This document shows, piece by piece, positions 35,565 through 46,000 of a stretch of DNA of 64,000 nt. Both the position numbers and the translations under genes were made by a program. The notes beneath the pieces were generated by a model. The model saw only the letters and a program-made list of their open reading frames with translations. It did not search any database and had not been told where the DNA came from. The stretch is taken from positions 1-64,000 of the forward strand of contig JADKGB010000003.1 of the NCBI GenBank assembly GCA_016717225.1, in the 5' to 3' direction. The DNA comes from Flavobacteriales bacterium (lineage in GTDB: Bacteria; Bacteroidota; Bacteroidia; Flavobacteriales_F; PHOS-HE28). How positions within the stretch are numbered: position 1 is the first letter of the stretch; each line of letters starts with the position of its first letter.

Positions 35565-38476
35565 TTAGATCGAGACGTTTCCCTTGCCAAGGCTGTCATC
35601 GCTCCCTGATGGATCACTATCAATAAATACCGCACCACAATTCACCACATACTTGTTCAAATCCGCACACCCCCCTTTTATCTCATAGGTCATTCCCATC
35701 CGGTGTACACTTTCCGTGGTAGCGAAAAAGATCGGAGCATCCTTGCGAGGAGCCCAATGGTTGCCGGGGCCTCTGGTCCATGGAATGGGCTCTCCGTACT
35801 GATTGCTCAGGCTGATATCCAGATCGCCATAGAGCTGCACCTCATTGTCGGTGCCCTCATCGTCCGGTTCCTTTACGGAAAGGGATTCGATGGTGACGGT
35901 GTAGCCGCATTGCCTGGACTTCTTGTCGGAGAAGAAGTTCCCGTCCGGAGGTGTCAGGCCCACTGAATTGTCCAAAAGGTACTGGTTCAATACTTTTTCC
36001 AGGACACTTCTCTTCATGGCGATCTTGGGGTCGTTCGGGAAGAAGACGGGATCCAACAGCTTCCACAGCGGGTCCATTTCCATGGATATCGGAGCGGGCG
36101 CATCAGCCACACTGGCGTTCCATCCCTCGCTGGTTGTGCTGCCCGTACCACCCCTGGAATACATTTTAGTGGCCTCGATGCCTTCCGAACCTCCTTCGGT
36201 CGAGGATTGCTCGGTGTCCTGTCCGCCGCTAACCCCGCCACCGCCGGAGCCCTGCTTCCCTTTCTCACCGACCTGTACTTCGACACCAGCTTGCCAGGTG
36301 AGTTTATCCGAGGTGCTGTATTCCCAGTTCGATTTCTTGATCTTGGTCTCCTCATAGCGGATCCCACCTGCCTTCATGGCGAGGGGGAAGTGGGTGCCGT
36401 ACTCGGTGATCATCGTCTCATAGGCCGCCCTGATATCTTGCAATTGTTGCGGCATCGGCTGGCCTTTCGCGTAGGTTACTTGAGGGTCGAAAGCAGGCAG
36501 CGGCAGGGCCGCGACAGCATTCCTGAACTTCGTATTCAAGCGTTGCCGGCACTTTACACCTTCATCATTATCCCAAAAGAGGTTGAACTCCAATTCCTCC
36601 ACGGTAATGGTGCATGTGTTGTAGAAATAGATCTCCTCCGATCCCGTCTTTGAATTGTTCATCCGCTTGCTGTTCACAGCGGCGCTTGCGCTCACACTGG
36701 CGACTCCGTACGGGACGGTGACATTGGCGCTGACGTTCCATGCGTTCATCTTGGTCGCCTCCTCGTAACTGGTCACCCAGGTCTTCGTCGACTCGCACTC
36801 ACCGGCACCAACAGGGCGCACTTGGGTGCCCCAGGGCTGGAAACTTTTCATTTTCGGTCCTGTGAACACATACGTGCTTTGGGGCTTGAAGGGATTGGTC
36901 TTCGCGTAACAACGAGGCTCTCAGCGCACAAGGTCAGCCAGTATAGAGGGTTCGGTGAGATACAGACTCAGGCATGAGCGAATACACACCGAAATTCGCC
37001 AACCCCAAGGAATCCTTGGGGTCCTTATAGCCCATATCGTCGGAGTATTCACCACCTGCTCCAGAGGCGCCTGTTTTTGCATCATCGGCAGGCGAAATGG
37101 GAAGTCCACCACCGTCCTTCCCCGGCATACCAGCAGCGACCTCTACCACCTTCTCGAAGGTGGCGTAACGCAGGCCGATGGCACTGACGAAGTAGGACGC
37201 ACGGCCGGTGAGCCCGATGAAACTGCCTCCTGACGGCACCGCCATGGTGAAGGGTTTCGAACCGCGCGGGTCAGCCACCGAATTTGGGCGAGGTGCGCTT
37301 AGTGGTGCGGAACGGGAGCGTAAACGAAATCTCCGGATGAACCATTGGATGCCCCATTGATCCCGACCAGGCATTCATCGGTATTGAGCGTGAAGACGGC
37401 CGGTTGGCCGGAGGGATCCCCGTGAACAGGCTGCTCGTACTGCCCGCCATCCTTTGTTGCGAGCACGACCTGTATGGCCTTCACAACGGAAGTCCCCCAG
37501 ACCCTGATCTCACTCACCCGAGCATTGTCTGTGGCTTCGTCCTCGAAATAGGTGCCGCTCGGGCCTCCCTTGGGCTCGATCTTGCCGATGTTCGCTTTGC
37601 CGCCGCCATTGGCCAGACCCTGAGCCCCCATGATGCACCAGGCAGCACTGGTATTGTCACTTGGTGTAGGATCGGGCATGCCCCCCCCTTGTTTTCCACT
37701 GATCGCGTAGGGTGCACCTGCCATGGTCCCGGATGAAATGGATAGCGCAACTGCCTCACCTCCCCGGAAGAAATAGAGGTAGCCATCGCCGGTGTTCAGC
37801 ATGTCATCCACACCATCGTTCCAAGCAGGGGGCCAACCCGGCCATTGCAAGGGACTTGGCGCGCTGTAGCCTTTGCCGTCGTACTCAACGGAATTCTTCC
37901 CGTAGGTGAACATCACCGCTCCCTCTCCCCATTCCACCGCACCATCCACCCATTGCCAACCGTTCGGCAACGGCCACGGTTGCATGGCGCCGATGGACTG
38001 CGCATTCAGGTCGTACATCGCATAATTGGCACCTTGGAGGAGCAGCAATTGGTCAGGGCCCCACGATACGGCCGCATCAACACCCTGCTGCGCGATGGCT
38101 GGCGGGCACCCGGCTATTGCGGCGAGTTGGAACACCTGCGGCGCCCGTCCATCCAGCGGAAGGAGCAGGCCGTCCGTTCCTCGGAAAAGGATGGCGGTCA
38201 TTGATGCCATGGCGCAAGCATCGAACCCACTGCCAAAGGGCTCGGTATGTCCCTGCCCTAGGTCCTCTGTCGTTTGCTGCGCAGCATCGCCTGCCACACC
38301 GGACCGCGCACGTTGTCCGAACGCGTTTCCTGTAGGCAGATGATGAGGAATATCGCTGCCAGTAGCGACCAACCATTTGCACGTTCGTAAAAGGATGCGG
38401 AACCCGGTTCCAGGCTCTCCCATGTTGTTCGAAGGTTCAAGGTGCTTCCTTTCATGCTCGAGTGGTTCTTCATCAT
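35565..38476 (-). CDS. hemopexin-jacalin-MACPF (perforin-like) protein, frameshifted
   Basis: From ATG 38476 an N-terminal hydrophobic segment (WSLLAAIFLIICLQ) is followed, after a frameshift near 38250-38300, by hemopexin-like blocks (VDAAVSWGPDQLLLLQGANY, YLYFFRGGEAVAL). A jacalin-like lectin domain comes next (GGPSGTYFEDEATDNARVSEI ... ECLVGINGASNGSSGDFVYA), broken by a frame change at about 37310-37370, then GSKPFTMAVPSGGSFIGLTGR and VSAIGLRY. The MACPF domain begins near LGLANFGVYSLMPES and, after two more frame changes at 36870-36960, carries the family signature EYGTHFPLAMKAGG at about 36380-36420. The MACPF fold inserts amphipathic hairpins into membranes as an oligomeric ring, and the two carbohydrate- or surface-binding modules would target it. 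With frames repaired, one ~960-residue secreted toxin is expected. Confidence 0.7.
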
Positions 38477-38482
38477 GGATCA

Positions 38483-39208
38483 TTACTGGCCATCGGCCGC
38501 GGGTAGCCGCAGGAATTGTTGGTTCAATTGGTCGTACACGAGGTGTTTACCACCTCGGAAGAAATAAGCGTAGCCGTCCGATCCGAAGGCCGCATCCACT
38601 CGATCCCAACCTACGGGCCAGCCACTCCAATCCGACATTTTCGCCGGGTCCGTCATGGTATCCTGGATCAGGTCCCATTGCACGTACTCCGTTCCTTGGA
38701 TGAACCAGATCTGGCTCAGGTCCCAGCGCAGTGCGGCGTCCACTTTGCCGCCCCACCCGGCAGGCAGGCCCTCAAAGACCACAGGTGCGGCCACCGTCGT
38801 TGAGCCCAGATCGAACCAGAGGTACGATCCGCCATTGAAGATCAGGTTCGTGGTATCGTCGTATTCCACCAGGTCACTGATCGAGTTCCATGTGGGCGGC
38901 CAGTTCCAGAGCGAATCGCGCAAGGCCATGGTCGGTGATGAGGTCTTTCCATTGATCAGATCGTAGAACAAGAGGTCACCTCCGCTCACCACCATCGCGT
39001 TCTGCCCATCGTAAAGCGCCACACCATCGATCCGGAGAAGAAATTTCGGCGGCAGACCGGACCAGTCGATGGTCATGTCCGTGGGTTGGGCATTGGACCC
39101 CGACCCGGCCGGCGCAACAGCATCCTGCCGAGGTAAGGGTGGCTGCGCGCAAAGTACCAAAGGGAGCATAAGCGAAAGGGACGTCAAGAACACGGTTCTC
39201 ATAAGCAT
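38483..39208 (-). CDS. secreted hemopexin-like repeat protein
   Basis: ATG 39208 gives a signal peptide (MLMRTVFLTSLSLMLPLVLCAQ). The mature protein consists of about four hemopexin-like repeats: DGVALYDGQNAMVVSGGDLLFYD, LVEYDDTTNLIFNGGSYLWFD, VDAALRWDLSQIWFIQGTEYVQWD and VDAAFGSDGYAYFFRGGKHLVYD. The recurring aspartate-alanine-alanine and Y-x-F-x-G-G pattern predicts a four-bladed propeller. Bacterial examples include photopexins of Photorhabdus. The stop is six bases from the start of the MACPF gene, so the two are almost surely cotranscribed. A role as a partner or targeting subunit of the MACPF protein is likely but unproven. Confidence 0.75.
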   Translation of the reverse strand: MLMRTVFLTSLSLMLPLVLCAQPPLPRQDAVAPAGSGSNAQPTDMTIDWSGLPPKFLLRIDGVALYDGQNAMVVSGGDLLFYDLINGKTSSPTMALRDSLWNWPPTWNSISDLVEYDDTTNLIFNGGSYLWFDLGSTTVAAPVVFEGLPAGWGGKVDAALRWDLSQIWFIQGTEYVQWDLIQDTMTDPAKMSDWSGWPVGWDRVDAAFGSDGYAYFFRGGKHLVYDQLNQQFLRLPAADGQ

Positions 39209-39332
39209 GTTGAAGGGGTGTGGTGAAAGCGTTGGATCCAAGGACCATGGTCAAGGTTGGGGCGCTGGACAGGCGGTGTTGCTGACAGCGCCGTGTAATG
39301 CGCGTGGCGACCGTCCGATCGGCTGCCGATCA

Positions 39333-40044
39333 CTATTTCCTGGGTCTTTTGGGTAATGGTTTGGGCGTGACCGGTGCTGGTTCGACGGGCTTTGGTGGGG
39401 GAGGCTTGGGCAGGGGCTTGGGGGCTATCGTGGGTGCAGGCTTGGGTTTTTCCGGTAGCGCTGGCAAAGGCCTGAGAGTTCCCGCATTGGCTGGCGCTGG
39501 TCGTGGAAGCGTGCCGATGGAGCCGCCGCTGGATGTGGAGGACCGAAATTCTGGTCTCTCGCAACTGGGACATGTCCAGATAGATACCCGATCCTGGCGG
39601 GGGGGGTGTCCGACCATAACCCCGCATCTCATTCGGTAGCGCGTCGTATTGGCGAGTAAGGCCGAATCGTTGCTCCAGTCGCTGCCTATTGCGATCCGCC
39701 TTCTGTGGATCGGTGGCAGGGCGAAACCCGAAATGCGCTCCCATGCGGCGAGGCAATACGGGTGGAGCGATCGGCGGCGGTATCTTGAAACCGGCGCGTT
39801 TGTCGCCTGGATCATTTTTCGGGATCGGGAACGGCTCGAACAACACATTTCGGCGTGGGTGCGCCAGTGCTGGTGGCTTGGGAACATTTCCGTTGGATGC
39901 GGATGGCGCGGGCTGGGGGAGCGCTCTGGAAGCTGAAGCGGGAGCCGCCGCCGGTGGGAATGGAGGCGGGCCTTGAGCCAATGCGCACACCCCAGCGATA
40001 TGAACAGTCGCGATGAACACCAGGGTGAGACGCTTTGAGCTCAT
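39333..40044 (-). CDS. secreted proline-rich protein, frameshifted
   Basis: A signal peptide (MSSKRLTLVFIATVHIAGVCALAQ) is followed by low-complexity Pro/Ala-rich sequence, the segment GDKRAGFKIPPPIAPPVLPRR, and a basic region (RNRQRLEQRFGLTRQYDALP). In one frame the end is not Pro-rich. Switching frame near 39540 gives a very Pro/Lys-rich tail (PKPAPTIAPKPLPKPPPPK ... KRPRK) stopping at 39333, which matches the composition of the first part. No domain is recognised. It is part of the minus-strand run of secreted-protein genes. Confidence 0.5.
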
Positions 40045-40188
40045 GGGTCGCAGGTGGGTGCATTCTCTTCCCGGCGTTCGGTTGAACAGTGTTTTCTTGA
40101 TCAGCGAAGTGCGCTTGCGGCATGTTGACGTCCACTGGCCCGGGGTGCGGTGTCAGACTGTTGATCACTATCGCGCATGGACCGGCCA

Positions 40189-41240
40189 CTAGCGGCTCCG
40201 CTGTGGGGCTGCCGGTGCGTACTGTGGCGGCAGCAAATGGGGCACCTCCTGATAACCACTGTTCCTGCCATTCGCGGATCCGCCCCGCACTGACGTGCGA
40301 GGATGCGCCGCTGAAGCGCCTGAACTGCTCCCTCTCGGTGAAACAAGTGGTGGTGGCATCATGGTAAGCTGCTGATAGCCCCCGTTGCTCTGTTGCGTCG
40401 GCCGTTGGAAAGCAGGAAGTGGTCCGTATCCACCGTTGCTCTGTTGAGCCGACCGTTGGAAAACCGGAAGCGGTCCGTAGCCGCTCCGTTGAGCAGGCAT
40501 GTTATCACGGTTCACTACAAGCGGTTGATATTGGCCGTTGCTCTGTTGCGCCGGCCGTTGGACGCCAAAACGAGCGTACTGCGGAAAGGCCTGATACCCC
40601 CCGTTGCTCGATTGAGCGGACCGTTGGATGGCAGGAAGCGGTCCGTAGCCGCTCCGTTGAGCAGGCATGTTATCACGGTTCACTACAAGCGGTTGATATT
40701 GGCCGTTGCTCTGTTGCGCCGGCCGTTGGACGCCAAAACGAGCGTACTGCGGAGGGCCTGATACCCCGTTGCTCGATTGAGCGGGCCGTTGGATGGCAGG
40801 AAGCGGTCCGTAGCCGCTCTGTTGAGCCGGTGGTACGGGCATCCGCTCATATCCGGAACTGTTGCTGCTCTGTTGCGGCAGGAGCACGGCAGCGTAGTGG
40901 CGTGTATCGGCCCGTCACCGCCGGGCCTAATTCGTTCTTCTTCTGGGGCAGTGCTGGCATCCGTGGATGCGCGTTCTGTGGTCCTGCAGGAACAGCACTT
41001 TCCAAACGTCGCTGCTGATCACCCTTGTGGCCTTGATGCGACACGTTCGTTGGTGCCGGATCGGGGTCCTGCCGGCACAGCACTTTCCATACGGCGCTGC
41101 TGATCTCCCTTGTGCCCAGGGGTCACGTTCGTTGGACCCGAGACTTGGGGTACGTTCTGCGAAGGTGGATCCATTGCGTGTTGCGGACTTTCCATGCATC
41201 GGGGCATCATCGATGTGATGAAGCAAAGCAAACTGGCCAA
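40189..41240 (-). CDS. Gln/Ser/Pro-rich tandem-repeat protein, frameshifted
   Basis: The minus strand reads a repeat-rich protein, with the clean part at 40189-40887. Units of about 55-56 residues contain YQPLVVNRDNMPAQRSGYGP, LPAIQRSAQSSNGGY and YARFGVQRPAQQSNGQ. Upstream, diverging frames give PTNVTPGHKGDQQRR and ESAVPAGP twice, so the gene probably begins near 41240 and is interrupted by indels. The start is uncertain (MASLLCFITSMMPRC at 41240 or a nearby ATG). The composition resembles surface or matrix proteins. The plus strand is also open here, but its reading is a by-product of the repeats. A palindromic site (41285-41304) lies just upstream. Confidence 0.45.
40467..40830. repeat. tandem repeat, 165-168 bp period, about 2.2 copies
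   Basis: The segment GAAGCGGTCCGTAGCCGCTC starts at 40467 and 40635. It recurs with slight change at about 40800, giving a 168-bp then 165-bp period. Within the first two copies the following ~95 bases (GAGCAGGCATGTTATCACGG onward) are almost identical. The period is a multiple of three, consistent with coding repeats. Confidence 0.85.
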
Positions 41241-41284
41241 CCCATATTCCGCAATCAGTGATCTCTATGATATTCCAGCGTGCC

Positions 41285-41304
41285 CATCATAGGATCCTAT
41301 GATG
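41285..41304. promoter_or_regulatory. 20-bp perfect palindrome, candidate operator site 1
   Basis: CATCATAGGATCCTATGATG is its own reverse complement. It lies about 45 bases upstream of the likely start of the repeat-protein gene (minus). Related sites stand before the sensor kinase (42937) and the response regulator (46203). Confidence 0.55.
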
Positions 41305-41506
41305 CCGCCTTCGCTGCTCACGACGGTTGCACACCGTTGCGTAGGTTGCATCGTTAAAGTATGGCAGTTCCATCATTGGCACTCTCGGCGCACCGTATCC
41401 AACGTATGGCGCTCGCTGGCGTGTTGTTGGCCTTTGGGGGTGCTGTCTTCCTCCGGCCCCCAATGCCACTGGACCCTCTGTCCCACTATCTATATCTCGC
41501 CGGGGC

Positions 41507-42333
41507 CTAGTTCGTTTCTCTGATGTTGTAAAGATCCATCTTCCCGCCACCATCGGGGGTCATGCTCACCTTTTTGCGATACAGATCCAGTTGTATGCTG
41601 ATCTTACGCGCTTCGTCCCTCAGGTACACGGACCATTCGTCACGACCCGTTTCCGTGAAATTGTACGCACCCGTTGGGTTCCTTTCCACCCAAGAGCGCG
41701 GTGCGATCCTCACGAACCTGCCTCCGCCTTGTTCGGCATATCCCACATTACCGACGTTGTGTCCTTTGATGACGGTCAATGTGTTCGTTCCACCCTTGCT
41801 ATCCGAGGTTGGTTCCAACTTGAACTGCTGGTTCTGTCCACCCACGTATTCCCACTGGTGCAGCTTCGCACCGTCGTTGGTTGCGACACCTGCGATATCG
41901 ATGACTTTGCCCAATGCCGTGCGGATCTTCACATAACCATCACCGACCGGATCCACCCAGAACTTCTGATAGGCACTATATCCGTATGTCTCATCCATAC
42001 AATCGTATTGTTGGATCTCGACTCCATCCGCGCTCCTTCCATCAGGCAGGTACATGCACTTGCCTGAGTGTTTGGCCAGGATCCTGTATGAACCATCCGC
42101 CTGGCGCTTGAAGGTGAACTGCTGGTTCGGTCCACCGCCCTTGGTCCATTGCTGGATGACCGCGCCATTGGCGGTGCTGGCTGCGGTCACATCGAGCACC
42201 TTGCCGCTGTGCCGTGCCACAATGAAGTAGGTGGCTCCGTCGGTGACACCGTTCTGGGCGCACGCCATCTGTGGAGCAACGTGCAAAAGCGTGGCTGCGA
42301 GCAGCGCAGCTGGCAGAAAATGGGGGTTCTCAT
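41507..42333 (-). CDS. secreted ricin-type (RICIN) lectin
   Basis: The likely native start is ATG 42333, with a signal peptide (MRTP then HFLPAALLAATLLHVAPQMACAQ). One base is missing in the GGGGG run at 42322-42326 (plus strand), so the sequence as written only opens from 42358 in the other frame. The mature protein is a beta-trefoil lectin with the usual QxW-type repeats: GAVIQQWTKGGGPNQQF and GAKLHQWEYVGGQNQQF, plus CMYLPDGRSADGVEIQQYD. A second, non-trefoil domain (residues 190-270, TGRDEWSVYLRDEARKISIQ, DLYRKKVSMTPDGG) follows. Binding of galactose-like sugars is predicted; no catalytic toxin domain is seen. It heads the minus-strand run. Confidence 0.75.
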
Positions 42334-42358
42334 CGGGGTGTGTTGGTTGATCTTCCAA

Positions 42359-42936
42359 GGACGAGCCTCATTACTTCGATGCGGCAAAACAATCTGTTCG
42401 CAGGCTATGCGCAATAGAGAGTATGCGGGGCGCCCAGGGATCATATGACTCCCGGGCCCCGGGCGGGCCCGAGCGCCAGCGGCCGGGGCGCTTGGCGCCC
42501 GCAGCCAGTGGGCCGGGGGGGCTGGTGGGCGACCGGGAGGCCGCGCGAGTTGGGGCGGGCGCGGCGGGGGCCGCTGTAGACGCCGGTACCGCATGAGGTA
42601 GCGCCCAAGGAAGGGGGGAAGCCGGCTGGATGGGAAGGGGGATACTTCTGGTGAAAAGTGCAGCAGTGGTCCGGGGCAAGGCCAGCAGTGTCCTCCACTC
42701 CAATTGTGGAGAACTGGTCGGTCGTGTCCCGGCCCAGTGCTGAGGCGGGGTTATAATACTAGTTATTTGACATAGAAAGGAGGGTAGCTGCAAGGGGGCA
42801 AGGTTGTGGGGACTAGAAGGGTTGTGGCCGGCCGGGGCGGGGGGCGCGGGGGAGGCGGGGGGCCGGGGCCCGGCGGCAGCAAAGCACCCTCCCCTCCCCA
42901 CGACCCACATCGGTGATTCATGATTTTGCGGTGTGT
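42359..42936. other. G-rich, low-complexity intergenic spacer between divergent genes
   Basis: About 580 bases separate the ricin-type lectin (minus) from the sensor kinase (plus). Two blocks, roughly 42450-42600 and 42820-42890, are extremely G-rich with few A/T, unlike anything else in the window. Between them at 42751-42776 is a short AT-rich island (TTATAATACTAGTTATTTGA). No open frame here looks coding. A weak partial match to the palindrome (GATCATATGA) is at about 42440. Confidence 0.6.
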
Positions 42937-42958
42937 CCATCATATGATCCTATGATGG
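42937..42958. promoter_or_regulatory. 22-bp near-palindrome, candidate operator site 2
   Basis: The 22-bp site has CCATCATA as left arm and TATGATGG as right arm around a centre reading TGATCC. One mismatched pair breaks symmetry. It lies about 50 bases upstream of the kinase start at 43010, in the divergent promoter region. Confidence 0.5.
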
Positions 42959-43009
42959 CGGCCACCTGCCATACTTCGCCGCCCGTTGCTTATGTTGGCC
43001 CAAGAAGCC

Positions 43010-46000
43010 ATGCCATCGAGGTGCTTACCCACCCCTCTTCCACGCAGCCCACGGGTGCTGCTGTGCTGCGCGCTGCTGGCGGTGTGCGGCGGTGCAAGGC
43101 CCCAAGCCCCACTGCCCGTGGTGGAACTGCCCGTGCAATGGATCACCGTGGACGATGGCTGCCGCAAGGGACGGTAGAAGTTTGCTTCCAGGACCGTGCG
43201 GGCTATCTCTGGATACCCACGCCCGCCGGGCTGGTGCGCAGCGATGGGTACAGCATGCGGGTGTTCCGGCCCATCGACGGGGATAGCACCAGTTTGAGTT
43301 CCACGGATGCCAGTTGCCTGTTCCAAAGCCAGGACGGTGCGATCTGGATGAAGACCGAAACCGGCATCGATCGTTACGATCCGCGCACGGAGCGCTTCGA
43401 GCAAGTGTACCGCGCCGGGCCATCGGAAAAGCACAGCGATGGGAATTGGTGGCATTTCATGCAGGATGCCGATACAGGAACAATGCTGGTGCAGAGCCTG
43501 AAGCGTTGCGTGGTGATCGATCGCGCGCCGAGATCGGAGAACAGCACAGGCCCCGCCCGCTGGCGTGTGCGCGACCACCATGAGGTCTATCCCGGACTCG
43601 ACCTGCACACCCCGATGTGGGTAAGAATGACCTCGCACGGAAACATCTGGTCCGTGAACACCGATTCGCTCTTCTTCATCCCATCCGCATCCACTGCGCC
43701 CGCAGGTGTGCGCAGCTGGGCCTTGCCAAGGGCGGTACCCCACACGAACCCATGGAGCGGGATACCGATCATCTGGCTCGACAACGAACGCTCGCGCGCG
43801 TACTTCCTGCGCGGCCGATCCATCATCGCCTTCGATGCGACTACCGGTGACCCGCTGGATACGTTGGACACCGGACCGGACCGGGTCATGGGTTATCGGC
43901 CGTTCGGCGATAGCCGGCAACAGTTCTGGACGGCCCTATCGGACACCTGGTTGTCGCGCATCGATCTGACGCGTGGTCGCCTGGAAGAGATGCGTCTGCG
44001 GGCTACCAACCGGACCGACATGCCAGAACAGCCCATGCTCTTCGGCTGGGGCGAGGACCGCAACGGCAATCTGTACATCGGCACCAAAGGCCAAGGGTTG
44101 ATGAAGTACAACCTGCGGCAGGAGCGCTTCCAACGGATGCTGTTGGGACAAAGCGGCTCGATCATCCGCGCGGACAGCAAGGGCACGCTCCTGTTCGATG
44201 CTGAACTACGGACCCAACTCAATGCGGGCACGAACGAGCCTCCGGTTGTGCGGATCAGCCAACAGTTGAACACCCAAGGCCGGGGGATCCATTCCAGGGC
44301 ATGCGCAGTGGATGCGATGGGGCGATACTGGCTGAACACGCACGTAAGTAAAGATGGCAGCGGAGCGCGCGTGGAGCGCTGGACCAAGGACCTCAGCGAA
44401 CAGTGGATCCTACCGTTGGAGCCAACCGAATTTCCGCGCGAGATATTCCATGGTTCAAGTGATGAGCTCTGGATCGTGGTCTGGTCCCCGGCTTGGACCG
44501 CCCATCACCTGGTCCGTGTGGACACGCGCACCTCCACGATCATCGGGCGCTATCCGTTTCCCCATCCCATCAAGGAAACGTACTACCCGGTGATCTCCGC
44601 GCTCACCATCGCACCGGACAGCAGCCTCTGGATGGCCACGGTGGAAGGCCTGTTGAACCTGGACCCGCGCACCAATACCTGGCGCGAGTTCCATCACGAT
44701 GAAAAGGATCCCAGCTCCTTGCCGGGCGAAGTGCTCTACTCCGTGTGCATAGACCCGGACGAGCCGCAGCGGCATGTATGGGTGGGCACACGCGGGCAGG
44801 GCCTGGCGAAGCTGGACATCACCACCGGGAAATGCCGGCGCTACACCACGAAGGATGGTTTGCCGGACAATGTGATCTACGGCATTCTCCCGATGCGCGC
44901 CGCAACCTGTGGATCAGCACCAACCAAGGGCTTTGCCGCCTGGACCCGCGCACCGGCGCCACCCGCAACTTCACCAAGGCCGATGGGCTCGCGGGCAACG
45001 AGTTCAACCGCTACGGCGCGGAGAAAAGTCCTGATGGGCGCTTCTTCTTCGCTGGCGTGGATGGGTACACCTCCTTCGACCCGGAGGACTTCTACACGGA
45101 TGCGAAGCCATCGCCCACGGTGATCACCGGCCTGCGGCTATCGAACAAGGAAGTGGCGACCGGTCGCTTCACCCTGCCCGGCGAAGACGCTGCGTTACTG
45201 CCCGAGGCGATCGAGTACCTGAGCGAACTCACCCTGCCCTACGACCAGCGCATGATCACCTTCACCTTCGCGTGCATGGACCACACGGCTCCGGGGAAGA
45301 ACCGGTTCCGTTACACCCTCGAGAACTTCGATGAGGAATGGGTGGAACTGGGCACGGCGCACGAGGCCACCTTCACCAACCTCGATCCGGGTACCTACAC
45401 CTTCCGTGTGCAAGGCCGCAACAGCGAAGAGGTGTGGGATGAGCAAGGCGCGTCCATTGCGCTCATCATCTCGCCGCCGTGGTGGGGCACCTGGTGGTTC
45501 CGCATCGCGGCGCTGCTCGCATTCGCTGGATCGCTCTATGCGTTCTACCGCTACCGCCTGGCCCAAGCCGTGAAAGTGGTGCGTGTGCGCGAACGCATCG
45601 CACGCGACTTGCACGACGAGATCGGGTCCACCTTGAGCAGTGTGCAGTTGTACAGCGCGGTGGCCCAGCGTAAGACCGAAGGGCAACATGCCGAAGCCCA
45701 CGAACTGCTGGGGCGCATCACAGAAAGCACAACGTCCGTGTTGGAGGCTATGAACGACATCGTATGGGCGGTGAACGCCGAGAACGACGACCTGGCGCAC
45801 GTGGTGCAACGCATGAACAGCTACGCCGAGCGCCTTGCTGAAGCACGTGAATGCGCGCTGCGCTTCGAGGTACAAGATGGGATCGCTGCGCAGCCCCTGG
45901 GCATGACGCAGCGCAAGAACCTCTACCTCATCTTCAAGGAAGCGCTGAACAACGCGGTGAAATACTCCGGGTGCAAGAACCTGCTCATACTACTGAGCAA

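Noticed and set aside
40393..41018. Long plus-strand open frame through the tandem repeats (HRCSVEPTVG-type reading)
   Set aside because: It is antisense to the Q/S/P-rich minus-strand protein and is open only because the repeat unit is a multiple of three. Neighbouring genes are on the minus strand.
40467..41140. Possible CRISPR array
   Set aside because: Repeats are 165-168 bp long with no unique spacers of uniform size and no cas genes nearby.
41287..41553. Minus-strand open frame between the ricin lectin and the repeat protein (MELPYFNDATYATVCNRRE)
   Set aside because: Short, overlaps the lectin 3' end and has no start signal or domain; may be a scrap of the repeat-protein region but cannot be supported.
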